Origin: an uncultured Methylococcaceae bacterium
Lineage (GTDB): Bacteria; Pseudomonadota; Gammaproteobacteria; Methylococcales; Methylomonadaceae
Length of the DNA stretch: 48,661 nucleotides
Assembly (NCBI GenBank): GCA_903866825.1
Contig: CAIPPE010000220.1
Coordinates: forward strand, 1 to 48,661
Direction of reading: 5' to 3'
The position numbers and the translations under genes are program-made. Shown piece after piece: positions 36,826 through 46,450 of this stretch (position 1 is its first letter; each line of letters begins with the position of its first letter). The notes under the pieces were generated by a model, which saw only the letters and a program-made list of their open reading frames with translations, had not been told where the DNA came from and did no database searches.

Positions 36826-39654
36826 ATGAGTAACCTGATTCAACTTTTTCAAGACTCTTCATCCTTACAAGGTAGCAATGCCAGTTTCATTGAAGATTTA
36901 TATGAACGGTTTTTGGAAGATCCTGAATCAGTAGAACCCAGTTGGCAAAAAAAATTCAAAGAAATTCAACAGGGAGCATCTTATGAAACGGCTCATACGC
37001 CGATTGTTGAACGTTTTGCTCAACTTGCTATTAAATCGCCAGGAAGACTAGCCCAGTTACAGGGTTTTACTGAAGAAAGTGTAAAAAAACAGGCGGCCGT
37101 ATCTCGACTAATTAATCATTATCGGGTGCGAGGTCATCAAATAGCTAACAATAATCCCCTTGGTAAAAGTGTACAACCACAAGCAGACATGGATCCTTCA
37201 TACTATGGCCTGTCTGAGCTTGATATGGATACGCTTTTTGACACAGGCGCTCTTTTTGGGGGCATTGATCGATTGCCCTTGCGTAATATTATTGCAAATT
37301 TAAAAGCAATTTATTGCGGCAGTATCGGTTCTGAGTATATGCACATTGCTGATACTCAAATAAGACGCTGGTTGATCAATCGACTTGAAACAACTCAAGC
37401 CAAGTTAAATCTGGATGCAGAAAAAAAACACTGGTTGCTAAAGCTTTTAACCTCAGCCGAGGGTATTGAAAACTACTTACACCATCGTTTTGTGGGTCAA
37501 AAACGATTCTCGCTTGAAGGAGGTGAATCGCTTATCCCAATCCTTGATGAGCTTATACAGGTATCAGGACAAAAGGGCGTAAAAGAAATAGTTATAGGGA
37601 TGGCACATCGTGGTCGTTTAAATGTACTTGTTAATATCTTGGGAAAGAGCCCCGCAACTTTGTTTGATGAGTTTGCAGGAACCTCTACTTTATTACCTGG
37701 GGCTCGATCCGGCGATGTAAAATATCACATGGGATTCTCATCGGATGTATCAACACCGGGCGGTCCTGTACATTTAACACTCGCTTTTAACCCCTCACAT
37801 CTAGAGATTATTAATCCAGTCGTTGAGGGTTCAGTAAAAGCCCGTCAGGATCGTGCAGGAGAAGACGGTGTAAATACCGTAGTTCCAGTTTTAATTCATG
37901 GGGATGCAGCATTTTCAGGACAGGGAATTGTAATGGAATCTTTAAATATGTCACAGACCCGGGCATTTTACACGGGAGGTACAGTACATATCGTCATTAA
38001 TAATCAAATTGGTTTTACGACTAGTAATCCATTGGATGCCAGATCAACATTTTATTGTACAGATGTTGCCAGTATGATTCAGGCTCCAGTTTTCCATGTT
38101 AATGGTGATGATCCAGAAGCGGTTATTTTTGTAACCCGATTAGCCCTTGATTACAGAATGACTTTTAATAAGGATGTTGTTATTGATCTTATTTGCTATC
38201 GTCGTCTTGGACATAATGAAGCGGATGAACCAGCGACGACTCAGCCGGTCATGTATAAAAAAATTCGAAAACATAAAACAACCCGGAAGCTTTATGCTCA
38301 AAAACTAATCAGTGAAGGGGTTCTTAGTACACAACAATCAATTGAAATGGAGCAGGAGTATCAAAAACTGCTTGAAGCCGGCCAAGTTGTTTCAAGGCCA
38401 GTATTAAAAAATCCGGGCTATACCTATACGAATCAATGGAATAAATTTCTCAATAAACATTGGGATACGCCATCTAAGACAGCTATTTCTCTGGATTATT
38501 TGCGCTTTTGTAATGATAAAATGCAAAAATTGCCAACCGGGTTTGAGTTGCACCCTAGAGTAGCCAAGGTTATGGAAAACCGCCGCAAAATGGCTGCAGG
38601 TGCCTTACCTCTGGATTGGGGATTTGCTGAAAATTTAGCTTACGCGAGCCTACTTTTAGAAGGACATCCTATTCGTTTAACCGGGCAAGATGTGGGCAGA
38701 GGAACCTTTGTTCACCGTCATGCTGTGTTACATAATCAAATCCATAATAAAACCTATACACCTATTAAACATTTAGATAAGGAGCAAGCTAGTGCTCAAA
38801 TTTTCGACTCGCTTTTATCCGAGGCAGGCGTTTTAGGTTTTGAATATGGATACAGCACAACAACACCTAATACTCTCGTTATCTGGGAGGCGCAATTTGG
38901 TGACTTTGCCAATGGTGCTCAGGTGGTTATTGATCAGTTTATCAGTTCAGGAGAAACGAAATGGGGACGTTTATGTGGATTAGTCATGTTGTTACCTCAT
39001 GGATTTGAAGGGCAGGGGCCAGAACATTCATCAGCCAGATTAGAGCGTTATTTACAGCTTTGTGCTGAACATAATATTCAGGTTTGTAATCCAACAACAC
39101 CTGCGCAAATCTTCCATTTATTACGTCGCCAAATAATACGCCCTTATCGTAAGCCGCTTATTGTCATGAGTCCTAAAAGCCTGCTAAGACATAAGCTTGC
39201 CGTTTCAACACTTGAAGATCTTACAGCGGGCCATTTTCAACCAGTAATTGGTGAACAGGATAAACTTAATTCAAAGAAAGTAACCCGGTTTATTTTATGT
39301 GCAGGTAAGGTTTATTACGATTTATTAGAGACAAGAAACCAGGATAAGCTTGAGCATGTCGCTATTGCTCGTCTTGAGCAGATTTATCCTTTCCCGGAAA
39401 AATTACTTAAAGCAGAATTAGCAAAATATCCTAATTTAAAAGAGTTTATTTGGTGTCAGGAAGAGCCCAAAAATCAAGGTGCATGGTACCAAACCAAACA
39501 CCATTTTACAGATAATGTATCAGCAAACATAAGTGTTACTTATGCGGGTCGTGACGCATCTGCAGCACCGGCTGTAGGCAAATTTCACGTTCATATAGAA
39601 CAACAAAAAGCTGTGGTACAAGCAGCTTTATATGGCAATCCTTCAGGAAAATAA
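36826..39654 (+). CDS. sucA: 2-oxoglutarate dehydrogenase E1 component
   Basis: Thiamine-diphosphate-dependent decarboxylase of the TCA cycle. The 942-residue product matches the family length (about 935). It has the N-terminal [21 protein letters not shown] segment, [13 protein letters not shown], the ThDP/Mg site GDAAFSGQG ... NNQIGFTT, the [15 protein letters not shown] segment, [20 protein letters not shown], and [24 protein letters not shown]. All key segments are present, so this E1 looks catalytically competent. It is followed at once by sucB and an E3-like gene. A gap of about 215 bases upstream probably holds the promoter. Confidence 0.97.
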   Translation: MSNLIQLFQDSSSLQGSNASFIEDLYERFLEDPESVEPSWQKKFKEIQQGASYETAHTPIVERFAQLAIKSPGRLAQLQGFTEESVKKQAAVSRLINHYRVRGHQIANNNPLGKSVQPQADMDPSYYGLSELDMDTLFDTGALFGGIDRLPLRNIIANLKAIYCGSIGSEYMHIADTQIRRWLINRLETTQAKLNLDAEKKHWLLKLLTSAEGIENYLHHRFVGQKRFSLEGGESLIPILDELIQVSGQKGVKEIVIGMAHRGRLNVLVNILGKSPATLFDEFAGTSTLLPGARSGDVKYHMGFSSDVSTPGGPVHLTLAFNPSHLEIINPVVEGSVKARQDRAGEDGVNTVVPVLIHGDAAFSGQGIVMESLNMSQTRAFYTGGTVHIVINNQIGFTTSNPLDARSTFYCTDVASMIQAPVFHVNGDDPEAVIFVTRLALDYRMTFNKDVVIDLICYRRLGHNEADEPATTQPVMYKKIRKHKTTRKLYAQKLISEGVLSTQQSIEMEQEYQKLLEAGQVVSRPVLKNPGYTYTNQWNKFLNKHWDTPSKTAISLDYLRFCNDKMQKLPTGFELHPRVAKVMENRRKMAAGALPLDWGFAENLAYASLLLEGHPIRLTGQDVGRGTFVHRHAVLHNQIHNKTYTPIKHLDKEQASAQIFDSLLSEAGVLGFEYGYSTTTPNTLVIWEAQFGDFANGAQVVIDQFISSGETKWGRLCGLVMLLPHGFEGQGPEHSSARLERYLQLCAEHNIQVCNPTTPAQIFHLLRRQIIRPYRKPLIVMSPKSLLRHKLAVSTLEDLTAGHFQPVIGEQDKLNSKKVTRFILCAGKVYYDLLETRNQDKLEHVAIARLEQIYPFPEKLLKAELAKYPNLKEFIWCQEEPKNQGAWYQTKHHFTDNVSANISVTYAGRDASAAPAVGKFHVHIEQQKAVVQAALYGNPSGK

Positions 39655-39655
39655 A

Positions 39656-40918
39656 ATGAGCATTGAAGTCCTAGTCCCTAACCTACCCGAATCAGTTTCT
39701 GACGCCACACTAATTAACTGGCACAAACAAGCAGGGGATTCGGTTACCAAAAACGAAAACCTTGTCGATCTTGAAACAGATAAAGTTGTACTTGAAGTGA
39801 CCGCACCAGAGTCTGGCATTCTTGCTCAAATTCTTAAAGAAAGCGGCGCTATTGTTACTAGTGGCGAGTTGCTAGCCATTGTCGAAGTGGGTGATGCGAA
39901 ACCAGTTGTTTTAAATGAGGTCGAATCTGTTTCTCCTAATAGTTCAAATAATGATGAGGATTTGCCACTAAGTCCATCAGTACGCCGTCTGATCAATGAA
40001 AATGCATTAGATCCTTCACAGATCAGCGGTACAGGGAAAAGTGGTCGTTTAACTAAAGCAGATGTTTTAGAACATCTAAATAAACCGACGCCTGCACCTG
40101 CTGCATCGGTTACCAATACTGCACAAAAAACTGTTTCAGATCCTGAAAAGACAGTAAGTGCCCCTAAATCGGTTATAGAAACGGCAATAGATACCAATAG
40201 CAGTGTCGCCGTAGGTTTACGACCTGAACAACGTGTTGCAATGACTCGCTTAAGAGCAAAAGTCGCAGAACGATTATTACAAGCACAACAAAATGCGGCA
40301 ATGCTAACGACTTTTAATGAAGTCAATATGCAAAATGTCATTGATCTTCGCAATCAATATAAAACTCGTTTTGAACAAAAACATGCCGTTAAATTAGGCT
40401 TTATGTCATTTTTTGTTAAAGCTTCCATTGAGGCTTTAAAACATTTTCCAGCCATCAATGCATCTATTGATGGAAGTGACATTATTTACCATGGTTATTA
40501 TGATTTAGGTATTGCCGTGAGTACGCCAAGAGGATTAATTGTTCCTGTCTTACATGATGCTGACCAACTGGATTTTGCAGGCATTGAGAAAAGTATTGCT
40601 TCGTTTGGAGAAAAGGCGAGGGCAGGTACATTAAGCTATGATGACTTGAAAGGAGGTACATTTACGATTACCAATGGTGGTGTTTTTGGTTCAATGCTAT
40701 CAACTCCAATACTTAATCCACCTCAATGTGCTATTTTAGGTATGCATGCGATTAAAGAACGCCCAGTAGTTGAAAATGGTCAAATTGTCATCAGGCCTAT
40801 TATGTATCTGGCTTTATCTTACGATCATCGCTTAGTTGATGGCAGAGAAGCAGTACAATTCCTAGTCACAATCAAAGAATGCTTGGAAGCTCCTGCTCAT
40901 CTTTTACTTAACATTTAA
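39656..40918 (+). CDS. sucB: Dihydrolipoyl succinyltransferase E2
   Basis: E2 core of the 2-oxoglutarate dehydrogenase complex, 420 residues. Domain order: lipoyl domain (1-78) with lipoyl Lys43 in [11 protein letters not shown]; a flexible linker; the peripheral subunit-binding domain [35 protein letters not shown] (about 104-140); an Ala/Pro/Thr linker; and the catalytic domain from about 185, with the active-site [10 protein letters not shown] (His and Asp) near the C-terminus. The ATG at 39656 is one base after the sucA stop codon. The presence of a normal peripheral subunit-binding domain means it should bind an E3. Confidence 0.96.
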   Translation: MSIEVLVPNLPESVSDATLINWHKQAGDSVTKNENLVDLETDKVVLEVTAPESGILAQILKESGAIVTSGELLAIVEVGDAKPVVLNEVESVSPNSSNNDEDLPLSPSVRRLINENALDPSQISGTGKSGRLTKADVLEHLNKPTPAPAASVTNTAQKTVSDPEKTVSAPKSVIETAIDTNSSVAVGLRPEQRVAMTRLRAKVAERLLQAQQNAAMLTTFNEVNMQNVIDLRNQYKTRFEQKHAVKLGFMSFFVKASIEALKHFPAINASIDGSDIIYHGYYDLGIAVSTPRGLIVPVLHDADQLDFAGIEKSIASFGEKARAGTLSYDDLKGGTFTITNGGVFGSMLSTPILNPPQCAILGMHAIKERPVVENGQIVIRPIMYLALSYDHRLVDGREAVQFLVTIKECLEAPAHLLLNI

Positions 40919-40922
40919 TATT

Positions 40923-42356
40923 ATGTTAAAAAAGCAAACGCATTATGATGTCATAGTAATTGGTGCTGGACCAGCAGGTTTCTCAAGCGCAGTTCGTTGT
41001 GCTGAACTTGGTTTAAAAACCGCTTGTATTGATAATAAGCGCGATAAAAATAACCATGGACGCTTAGGTGGTTCTCACCTAAATACTGGCGGTGTCGCCT
41101 CTATGACATTGTTAGATTCCGCTAAGATATTTTATCAATTGACTCATGAAGCAGCAAAGCATGGTATAGGTGCAGAAAATATTTCAATTGATATGCCTAA
41201 GATGATTCGAAGAAAAGATAAAATCATTGAAGACATTAATCATAAAATGATTGGGCAATTTGCACATCATAAGGTTGACCATATTTTGGCAAAAGCCAAA
41301 CTTTTGGGTGACCGTCAAGTTGAAATAACTACAGAAGACTCACATTTAAAATCCATACTTAGGGCTACACATATAATTTTGGCTTCTGGGTCAATACCAA
41401 TTAAATTGTCCTGTGCACCAATAGATAATGAGTTTATTATCGATTCAAAGACTGCTTTAAATTTAGAAGTCATACCTAAAAAACTGGCAATTATTGGTGC
41501 CGGAGTAGTTGGGCTTGAGTTAGCAAGTATATGGAATAGGCTGGGGGCGGAAACCGTATTGCTTGAGGCACAAGAGAACTTTTTATCTTTACTGGATCAG
41601 CAAATATCTGGTGAGGCTTATCGAATATTTCAAAGCCAAGGCTTTGATTTACGCTTGGGTGCTCGCGTGATTTCAGCAAAAAAAGGTAACAGAAAAGTCA
41701 CTATTGAGTATCAAGATCAGGAAGGCATCCATACTCTACGTATTGATAAGCTAATCGTAGCTTGTGGACGAAAACCTAATACTGCAGAATTAGCCGCCCC
41801 TGAAGCTGACTTATTGTTAGATGATAATGGTTATGTTTATGTTGATGAAAATTGTAGAACGAATTTACCTGGAGTTTATGCAGTTGGTGATTTGACATTA
41901 CTGGGGCCAATGTTAGCTCATAAGGGAATAGAAGAGGGGATTTTCGTCGCTGAGAGCATTGCTGGAATAGATAATGTAATTAATTACGATAATATGCCCA
42001 GTGTTATTTATACCGAACCTGAAATTGCATGGGTTGGTCAGACTGAACAAGCTTTACGTGCTGCTGGTGAATCGATAAAAGTTGGAATCTTTCCCTTGAG
42101 TTCAACTGTTCGTGCTTTAGCTTTAGATAAAGCTGAGGGCTTGGTTAAAATAATTGCTCATGCAGAAACTGATAAAGTTTTAGGTGTTCATATTATTGCT
42201 ACGCAAGCATCAGAACTCATAGCGGAGGCAGTATTGGCAATTGAGTTTTCTGCAAGCAGTGAAGACTTGGCAAGAACTATCCATGCCCGTCCAACATTAT
42301 CCGAATCGGTTCATGATGCAGCTACGATTCTTGGTGGTAGAGCGTTAAGTAAATAA
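40923..42356 (+). CDS. Dihydrolipoyl dehydrogenase-like flavoprotein lacking the redox disulfide
   Basis: A 477-residue member of the class I pyridine-nucleotide disulfide oxidoreductases, placed 4 bases after sucB as E3 should be. FAD motif IGAGPAGFSSAVRCAELG (13-30), NAD motif IIGAGVVGLELASIW, second FAD motif GVYAVGDLTLLGPMLAHKG, and the C-terminal dimer domain with the catalytic base region HARPTLSESV are all present. However, where E3 has the redox-active CLNVGC, this protein reads HLNTGG (His52 and Gly57): both cysteines are gone. The frame is uninterrupted and the rest is well conserved, so it is not a decayed gene. It cannot perform the standard disulfide chemistry on dihydrolipoamide. 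It may be a structural E3, or use a different electron route. Confidence 0.9.
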   Translation: MLKKQTHYDVIVIGAGPAGFSSAVRCAELGLKTACIDNKRDKNNHGRLGGSHLNTGGVASMTLLDSAKIFYQLTHEAAKHGIGAENISIDMPKMIRRKDKIIEDINHKMIGQFAHHKVDHILAKAKLLGDRQVEITTEDSHLKSILRATHIILASGSIPIKLSCAPIDNEFIIDSKTALNLEVIPKKLAIIGAGVVGLELASIWNRLGAETVLLEAQENFLSLLDQQISGEAYRIFQSQGFDLRLGARVISAKKGNRKVTIEYQDQEGIHTLRIDKLIVACGRKPNTAELAAPEADLLLDDNGYVYVDENCRTNLPGVYAVGDLTLLGPMLAHKGIEEGIFVAESIAGIDNVINYDNMPSVIYTEPEIAWVGQTEQALRAAGESIKVGIFPLSSTVRALALDKAEGLVKIIAHAETDKVLGVHIIATQASELIAEAVLAIEFSASSEDLARTIHARPTLSESVHDAATILGGRALSK

Positions 42357-42422
42357 AATTCACCATTAAATTAGCAAGCTTATTTAATTAAAAATTATTG
42401 TAATTTCATTTAGGAGTGAAAG

Positions 42423-43439
42423 TTGAAAGTTTTAGTAACAGGAGTTGCAGGTTTTATTGGCTCAGCTCTTGCCTTACGTTTATTAGAACGTGGTGATGAA
42501 GTTATCGGGATAGATAATATTAATGACTATTACGATATAAATTTAAAACTTGCTAGATTAGAAAAATTAAATGTTTTTGAAAACTTTAAGTTTATAAAGT
42601 TAGATATATCTGAACGATCTGAAATCGAATTACTTTTCACGAGAGAAAAGTTTGAGAAAGTCATGCATTTTGCTGCTCAAGCTGGAGTTAGGTATTCAAT
42701 AACAAATCCTCATGCTTACATAAATTCTAATATTGTTGGCTTTATTAACATCTTAGAAGGTTGCAGACACCATGCAGTCGAACATTTAGTTTATGCCTCT
42801 TCCAGTTCAGTTTATGGTGCTAATACCAAAATACCTTTTTCTATTCATGATAATGTAGATCATCCGGTTTCATTATATGCTGCGAGTAAAAAATCAAATG
42901 AACTGATGGCGCACACTTATAGTCATCTTTTTGGCATTCCTACAACTGGCTTAAGGTTTTTTACTGTATATGGTCCTTGGGGAAGACCTGACATGTCACT
43001 TTTCATGTTCACAAGAAATATTCTTCAGGGTAAACCAATAGATGTATTCAACTATGGTAATCATCGTAGAGACTTTACGTATATAGATGATATTGTTGAA
43101 GGTGTTATAAGGGTTATCGATAAGCCTGCTAAAGCAAATAGTTCTTGGGATGGTCATAATCCTGATTCTGGATCAAGTTTAGCTCCTTACAGAATATATA
43201 ACATTGGCAATCATAATCCTGTTAATTTGCTAACTTTTATTGAAACCTTGGAAAAATGCCTAGGCAAGCAGGCTATAAAAAATTTTATGCCTTTGCAAGC
43301 TGGAGATGTTCCAGACACTTACGCCGATGTATCAGAATTAGTCAATGATTTAGGTTACAAACCAAATACAGAATTGGAACATGGAATTAATAATTTTGTT
43401 GAATGGTATAAAGATTTCTATGGTGTTAATAGTAAATGA
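42423..43439 (+). CDS. NAD-dependent nucleotide-sugar epimerase (UDP-glucuronate 4-epimerase type)
   Basis: A 338-residue extended SDR enzyme. Rossmann motif [12 protein letters not shown] (6-17), [14 protein letters not shown], the catalytic SSSSVYG, and Y152-x-x-x-K156 in [13 protein letters not shown]. The segment [17 protein letters not shown] and the DNINDYYD loop are characteristic of UDP-glucuronate 4-epimerases (CapI/LpsL type), which supply galacturonate for capsule or LPS. The start is a TTG at 42423, chosen because AGGAG lies 6 bases before it and the product then begins exactly at [10 protein letters not shown]. It is the last core-type gene before the dif-like site. Confidence 0.88.
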   Translation: MKVLVTGVAGFIGSALALRLLERGDEVIGIDNINDYYDINLKLARLEKLNVFENFKFIKLDISERSEIELLFTREKFEKVMHFAAQAGVRYSITNPHAYINSNIVGFINILEGCRHHAVEHLVYASSSSVYGANTKIPFSIHDNVDHPVSLYAASKKSNELMAHTYSHLFGIPTTGLRFFTVYGPWGRPDMSLFMFTRNILQGKPIDVFNYGNHRRDFTYIDDIVEGVIRVIDKPAKANSSWDGHNPDSGSSLAPYRIYNIGNHNPVNLLTFIETLEKCLGKQAIKNFMPLQAGDVPDTYADVSELVNDLGYKPNTELEHGINNFVEWYKDFYGVNSK

Positions 43440-43466
43440 CCATTACAAGAAGCATTAAAGCAACTA

Positions 43467-43494
43467 ATTTAACATAATATACATTATACGAAGT
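43467..43494 (-). other. Xer recombination site, dif-like
   Basis: On the minus strand the 28 bases read as XerC arm ACTTCGTATAA, central hexamer TGTATA and XerD arm TTATGTTAAAT. The centre and XerD arm are identical to E. coli dif (17 of 17), and the XerC arm matches at its inner half. This is the site at which XerCD resolve chromosome dimers, at the replication terminus, and which integrative phages and elements of the IMEX kind exploit. It lies 27 bases after the epimerase stop codon, at the boundary to the accessory region. I found no second copy in the window, but I cannot exclude one beyond the right edge. Confidence 0.88.
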
Positions 43495-43523
43495 TATATT
43501 ACCTGAGCAACCTGCCATCATTT

Positions 43524-43700
43524 ATGGAACAACAACAGGCTGAACTAAAGACTCTATCAGAAATGCCGAATGAATCCATCGACTACAGCGACATTCCTCT
43601 GTTAGCTGAAGCCTTCTGGAAAGATGCGGTGCGTAAAACATCTATAAACATCCAATTCATCTTGTCTAAGAATTTATTCCGTCCTTTATGCATACATTAA
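43524..43700 (+). pseudogene. Truncated BrnA/CopG-like antitoxin fragment
   Basis: The frame starts MEQQQAELKTLSEMPNESID and continues YSDIPLLAEAFWKDAVRK, which is the N-terminal signature of antitoxins in the BrnA-like group (EMPDESIDYSDIPELDEAFWKNAV). After VRK the sequence no longer resembles the family (TSINIQFILSKNLFRPLCIH) and ends; the DNA-binding ribbon-helix-helix half is missing. The 3' end overlaps the convergent HicB-like gene. It looks like the stump of a toxin-antitoxin module cut by a rearrangement. Confidence 0.65.
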
Positions 43701-43901
43701 CTTTCCTCGTGGCTCTGGAATGTTTCGCCCTAACATGTGTGCGGTTTCGATCCATTCTGCAATAACTTGCTCAGCATTTAAAACCGCTTCAGTATACGTT
43801 ATACCATCTGCCATACAACCTGAAAGCTCAGGTACTTCAACTAAAAAACAGTTATCATCCTGGCTCCAGTAAATAATCAGTTGATATTTATTCGTCAACA
43901 T
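43686..43901 (-). CDS. HicB-like antitoxin, orphan
   Basis: A 71-residue protein with the partial RNase-H-like HicB fold: YQLIIYWSQDDNCFLVEVPELSGCMADGITYTEAV, then a helix with NAEQVIAEWIETA. HicB proteins neutralise the mRNA-cleaving toxin HicA. No HicA-like frame is adjacent (it would be expected directly upstream or downstream), and the C-terminal DNA-binding domain of longer HicB is absent. It may be an orphan antitoxin. It lies 27 bases beyond the RelE-like gene on the same strand. Confidence 0.8.
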   Translation of the reverse strand: MLTNKYQLIIYWSQDDNCFLVEVPELSGCMADGITYTEAVLNAEQVIAEWIETAHMLGRNIPEPRGKLMYA

Positions 43902-43928
43902 CTAAGCTCCCTAATTAATCTCTATCCA

Positions 43929-44198
43929 TTAAGGGAATTTCTTATAAAAGCTTTCTCGACTACCCACACGCAAAAACTGAATCGTATCTTTTTCATAGTA
44001 AATACCAATGCGGTAGCGATAGTCGAATTTAATACGATAAAAACCTGAGAAGCCAGATAATTCTTCAAGATTCGCTAATTCAGTTAAACTTCCAATCTGT
44101 TTGCTCTCAAGCAAAATCTTTTGTATTTTTTCAAGAATACGTTTGTCAGTGATTTTTTGAGTGTCTTTAACAAAGCTTTTACTGATTTCGATATTCAT
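43929..44198 (-). CDS. RelE/ParE-superfamily toxin
   Basis: An 89-residue small basic protein of the RelE/ParE fold: N-terminal EISKSFVKDTQKITDKRILEKIQKIL helices, then ELSGFSGFYRIKFDYRYRIGIYYEKDTIQFLRVGSRESFYKKFP, with the typical YRIGI strand, an arginine-rich centre and the RVGSRESFY C-terminal motif. RelE members cut ribosome-bound mRNA; ParE members inhibit gyrase, and I cannot say which applies. It overlaps the upstream antitoxin-like gene by 4 bases (ATGA), the usual coupled arrangement. Confidence 0.85.
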   Translation of the reverse strand: MNIEISKSFVKDTQKITDKRILEKIQKILLESKQIGSLTELANLEELSGFSGFYRIKFDYRYRIGIYYEKDTIQFLRVGSRESFYKKFP

Positions 44199-44413
44199 TG
44201 GCCCAAGCTTTGTATAAAAGCCTTGGCCTCTTCATCACTTATAAACTCACTTTCTTCTTTAGCTTGCTTACAAGCTAGAGCAAAAACTAAATCTTCTAGT
44301 TGATCCTGTTTTTTTTGCAACAATTCTTCTAGAAAAGCCTGTTGAACCTCATTGGGTAAAGTGTCGTACAGTGCATAGAGGCTATGAGCAGTATTAGCTT
44401 GTTGTGTAGTCAT
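44195..44413 (-). CDS. Antitoxin partner of the RelE/ParE-like toxin
   Basis: A 72-residue acidic, helical protein: LYDTLPNEVQQAFLEELLQKKQDQLEDLVFALACKQAKEESEFISDEEAKAFIQSLGQ. It lies directly upstream of the toxin with a 4-base overlap, the classical antitoxin position. The sequence resembles the small DUF2281-like or unclassified antitoxins rather than a clear RHH or HTH protein, so it was called by position and size. It may neutralise the toxin by wrapping helices around it. Confidence 0.7.
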   Translation of the reverse strand: MTTQQANTAHSLYALYDTLPNEVQQAFLEELLQKKQDQLEDLVFALACKQAKEESEFISDEEAKAFIQSLGQ

Positions 44414-44561
44414 ACGGTTTTCCTAAATATTTCTTGAAATTGCATTTATCAAAGTTAACGCTTCCTTAAAGCCTTTATTGCTTGAGCTTAATGATGGATA
44501 ACTTTGCGTATACTTTACACAAAAACAGTCTGATTTACTTAATCTTTACTGCTTCAATCAG

Positions 44562-45902
44562 TTAATATTTCGACCAAAACGCTGTCTTGCGTTTATGATT
44601 CTTCTGTAAGTTAGCCCGATAGGTATCATGAGTTATCCAACTTTGCCAATCGGTCACTCGTGGAGCGAGTTGATCCAGTTTTTTTAGATAGTTCACGCCA
44701 TGATGATAATACTTTGACTTTGCACGCGCGAGGATAGAGTCAGTCAGCGCACGATAAATAAGACTACTCATTAAAAGCTTGCCACCGGCCTCTAACCCTT
44801 CAGCTATGGGTAACAGCCAGTAGTATGATTCCCCGTTTATTTTATCAAACCGCTGTTTAAGATAGCGCTCCAACTCATCAAGCCGCTGTTCCTCCAATAA
44901 AAACTCAGCGTCGTTGTATGAAAGCTGAGGATCTAGAACGATCTTTTTAATCGTCTCGTTAACCACCACTTCGCGCTGATCATGCCCTATACAGTCAAGC
45001 AATGGGGTAAGAGTCGATTGACTATGATGAGCATTAAACAACTGCCAGAGTATTTTCGTTTGAGCTTCAGTGTCACCCAACTCACGATAAACCGCCAACA
45101 GTAATAATTGACGCTCATGTGACCTAAAGCTTTCGGTATCATCAGGAATCAACTGTAATTTGATTAATGCCGTTTGAGGGTCTCCGCATTCCAGATAAAC
45201 CCTTGCAATATCAAACCACGGCACATCAGTAGGTCGTACATGTACCAGCCTCGCTTTTTCGAACAATGGCGCATCCCGCAATTGCTTGGCTAAGCCTTGA
45301 ATCGCCTTGAGCCAACGGCTCGCCTTATAAGCGTTATCCGCCTGTGACGCTCTTATCCAAAGCTCATCAATCAGGGTTCGAAGAGTCGCTTCTGGCAAAT
45401 ATTCGCCAGCACGCTCAAACAAGTTATCTCGAAGATCATAGTCATTCTCTTCATTAAGCTTAATCAACCGATCAGCGATGACCTGTTTATTATTACATTG
45501 ACTCGCAAACGAAACGAAAAGGTCAGTTGCCGAAGAAAGAAATAGATCGGTTGCTGATCCACCTGAATCGTCACAACGATGAACAATGACTTTATCTATT
45601 TCGAAAAACTGGGCGAGTAAGTCAACGCCTGCACAAGGATCCTTTACGCCCCTTTCCAAATCGTTTAACAGTTGCTGTAATTCAAACGCAAAATCATCTA
45701 ATTCTTGCCAGGATACAAAGTCTTCACACTGTTTAAGATCCGCCAACTTGGCTTTATAACGTTCAATATTTTCATCCGGTGTCGCTAATAATCCCTCTAT
45801 AATTTCAGCGACAGCCGGATACCTATCAGATAACTCCAATAGTGCATCCGCTAATTGTTCAGGGCCAAGTTCAATTAATTGAGCACGCAGAGAGTCAGTC
45901 AT
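44562..45902 (-). CDS. DUF6880-like helical repeat protein
   Basis: A 446-residue soluble protein, mostly helical, that I place near DUF6880. Its N-terminal LRAQLIELGPEQLADALLELSDRYPAVAEIIEGLL is typical, and the later part (WFDIARVYLECGDPQTALIKLQL ... LLLAVYRELGDTEAQTKILWQLF) reads as TPR-like hairpins. A short tandem SATDLFLS/SATDLFVS occurs near residue 115. DUF6880 proteins often carry or accompany SWIM zinc fingers; none is seen here. The function is unknown. The TAA stop is followed by C, giving TAAC as in other genes of this region. Confidence 0.65.
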   Translation of the reverse strand: MTDSLRAQLIELGPEQLADALLELSDRYPAVAEIIEGLLATPDENIERYKAKLADLKQCEDFVSWQELDDFAFELQQLLNDLERGVKDPCAGVDLLAQFFEIDKVIVHRCDDSGGSATDLFLSSATDLFVSFASQCNNKQVIADRLIKLNEENDYDLRDNLFERAGEYLPEATLRTLIDELWIRASQADNAYKASRWLKAIQGLAKQLRDAPLFEKARLVHVRPTDVPWFDIARVYLECGDPQTALIKLQLIPDDTESFRSHERQLLLLAVYRELGDTEAQTKILWQLFNAHHSQSTLTPLLDCIGHDQREVVVNETIKKIVLDPQLSYNDAEFLLEEQRLDELERYLKQRFDKINGESYYWLLPIAEGLEAGGKLLMSSLIYRALTDSILARAKSKYYHHGVNYLKKLDQLAPRVTDWQSWITHDTYRANLQKNHKRKTAFWSKY

Positions 45903-46450
45903 AGGTGAATATTTTGATTAAGTGAGTTAGGAATCTATGGCTTTTCCAACTAAATGACATTATAAAGCGTGATCACGTTTGGTCGTTCGTTTGTTTAGCA
46001 ATGACAGAAGTAACAGTTCCGATTGCATCTGACTATTCAGGTTAGAAGGCTGAAGCAAATATAAATAGCTTGAATTATACTGTAAAAGTATGGATTCAAT
46101 TTGTCCTTCCTGTAAATTGGTCGATACAAAAGCAAAAACTGAAAGACAATTATCGGCCATAAAGAGATGAACATCGTTTTCAAATAGATGTCACGGTCGT
46201 TCATTCTAAAGCAGCCATTCAGAAACCCCTAGGAGACTAACCGAGAACTAACATGCCTATCCATAGCTATCAATATTAAAGTGTCACCTAATCCTTTCAA
46301 ATCACTATATACAGTATTCGAATGAGTTAAACGTTAGTTATCGAGTAGACTCTTAGCCTAGCATCTAAGCCGAAAATGTAAAAATATACAAGCTACTCCC
46401 GACGAGATTTTCGGAACATAGCAAGTAAAATTTCAGCGTGCAGTGGTTTG
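45903..46450. other. Gap without a convincing gene
   Basis: A 66-codon frame on the minus strand (45960-46160) has no Shine-Dalgarno and an odd leucine/serine-rich composition, so I do not call it. The rest has an imperfect inverted repeat: GACTAACCGAGAACTAAC near 46230-46250 and a related complement near 46340-46365. The region begins right after the HNH gene's TAA stop, which sits in TAACAAACC. Confidence 0.5.

Noticed and set aside
43461-43494. The sequence around 43476-43494 matches one arm of phage P1 loxP over a run of about 19 bases.
   Set aside because: The rest of the loxP site does not match, while the same bases form a complete 28-base dif-like site with XerC and XerD arms. The overlap is coincidence.
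45960-46160. A 66-codon minus-strand frame, leucine/serine-rich.
   Set aside because: No Shine-Dalgarno sequence, low-complexity composition, and no recognised homology.
46220-46370. An attC-like site in the inverted repeat of the gap downstream of the HNH gene.
   Set aside because: The inverted repeat is imperfect and the outer arms do not give convincing R'/R'' boxes; kept only as part of the general cassette hypothesis.
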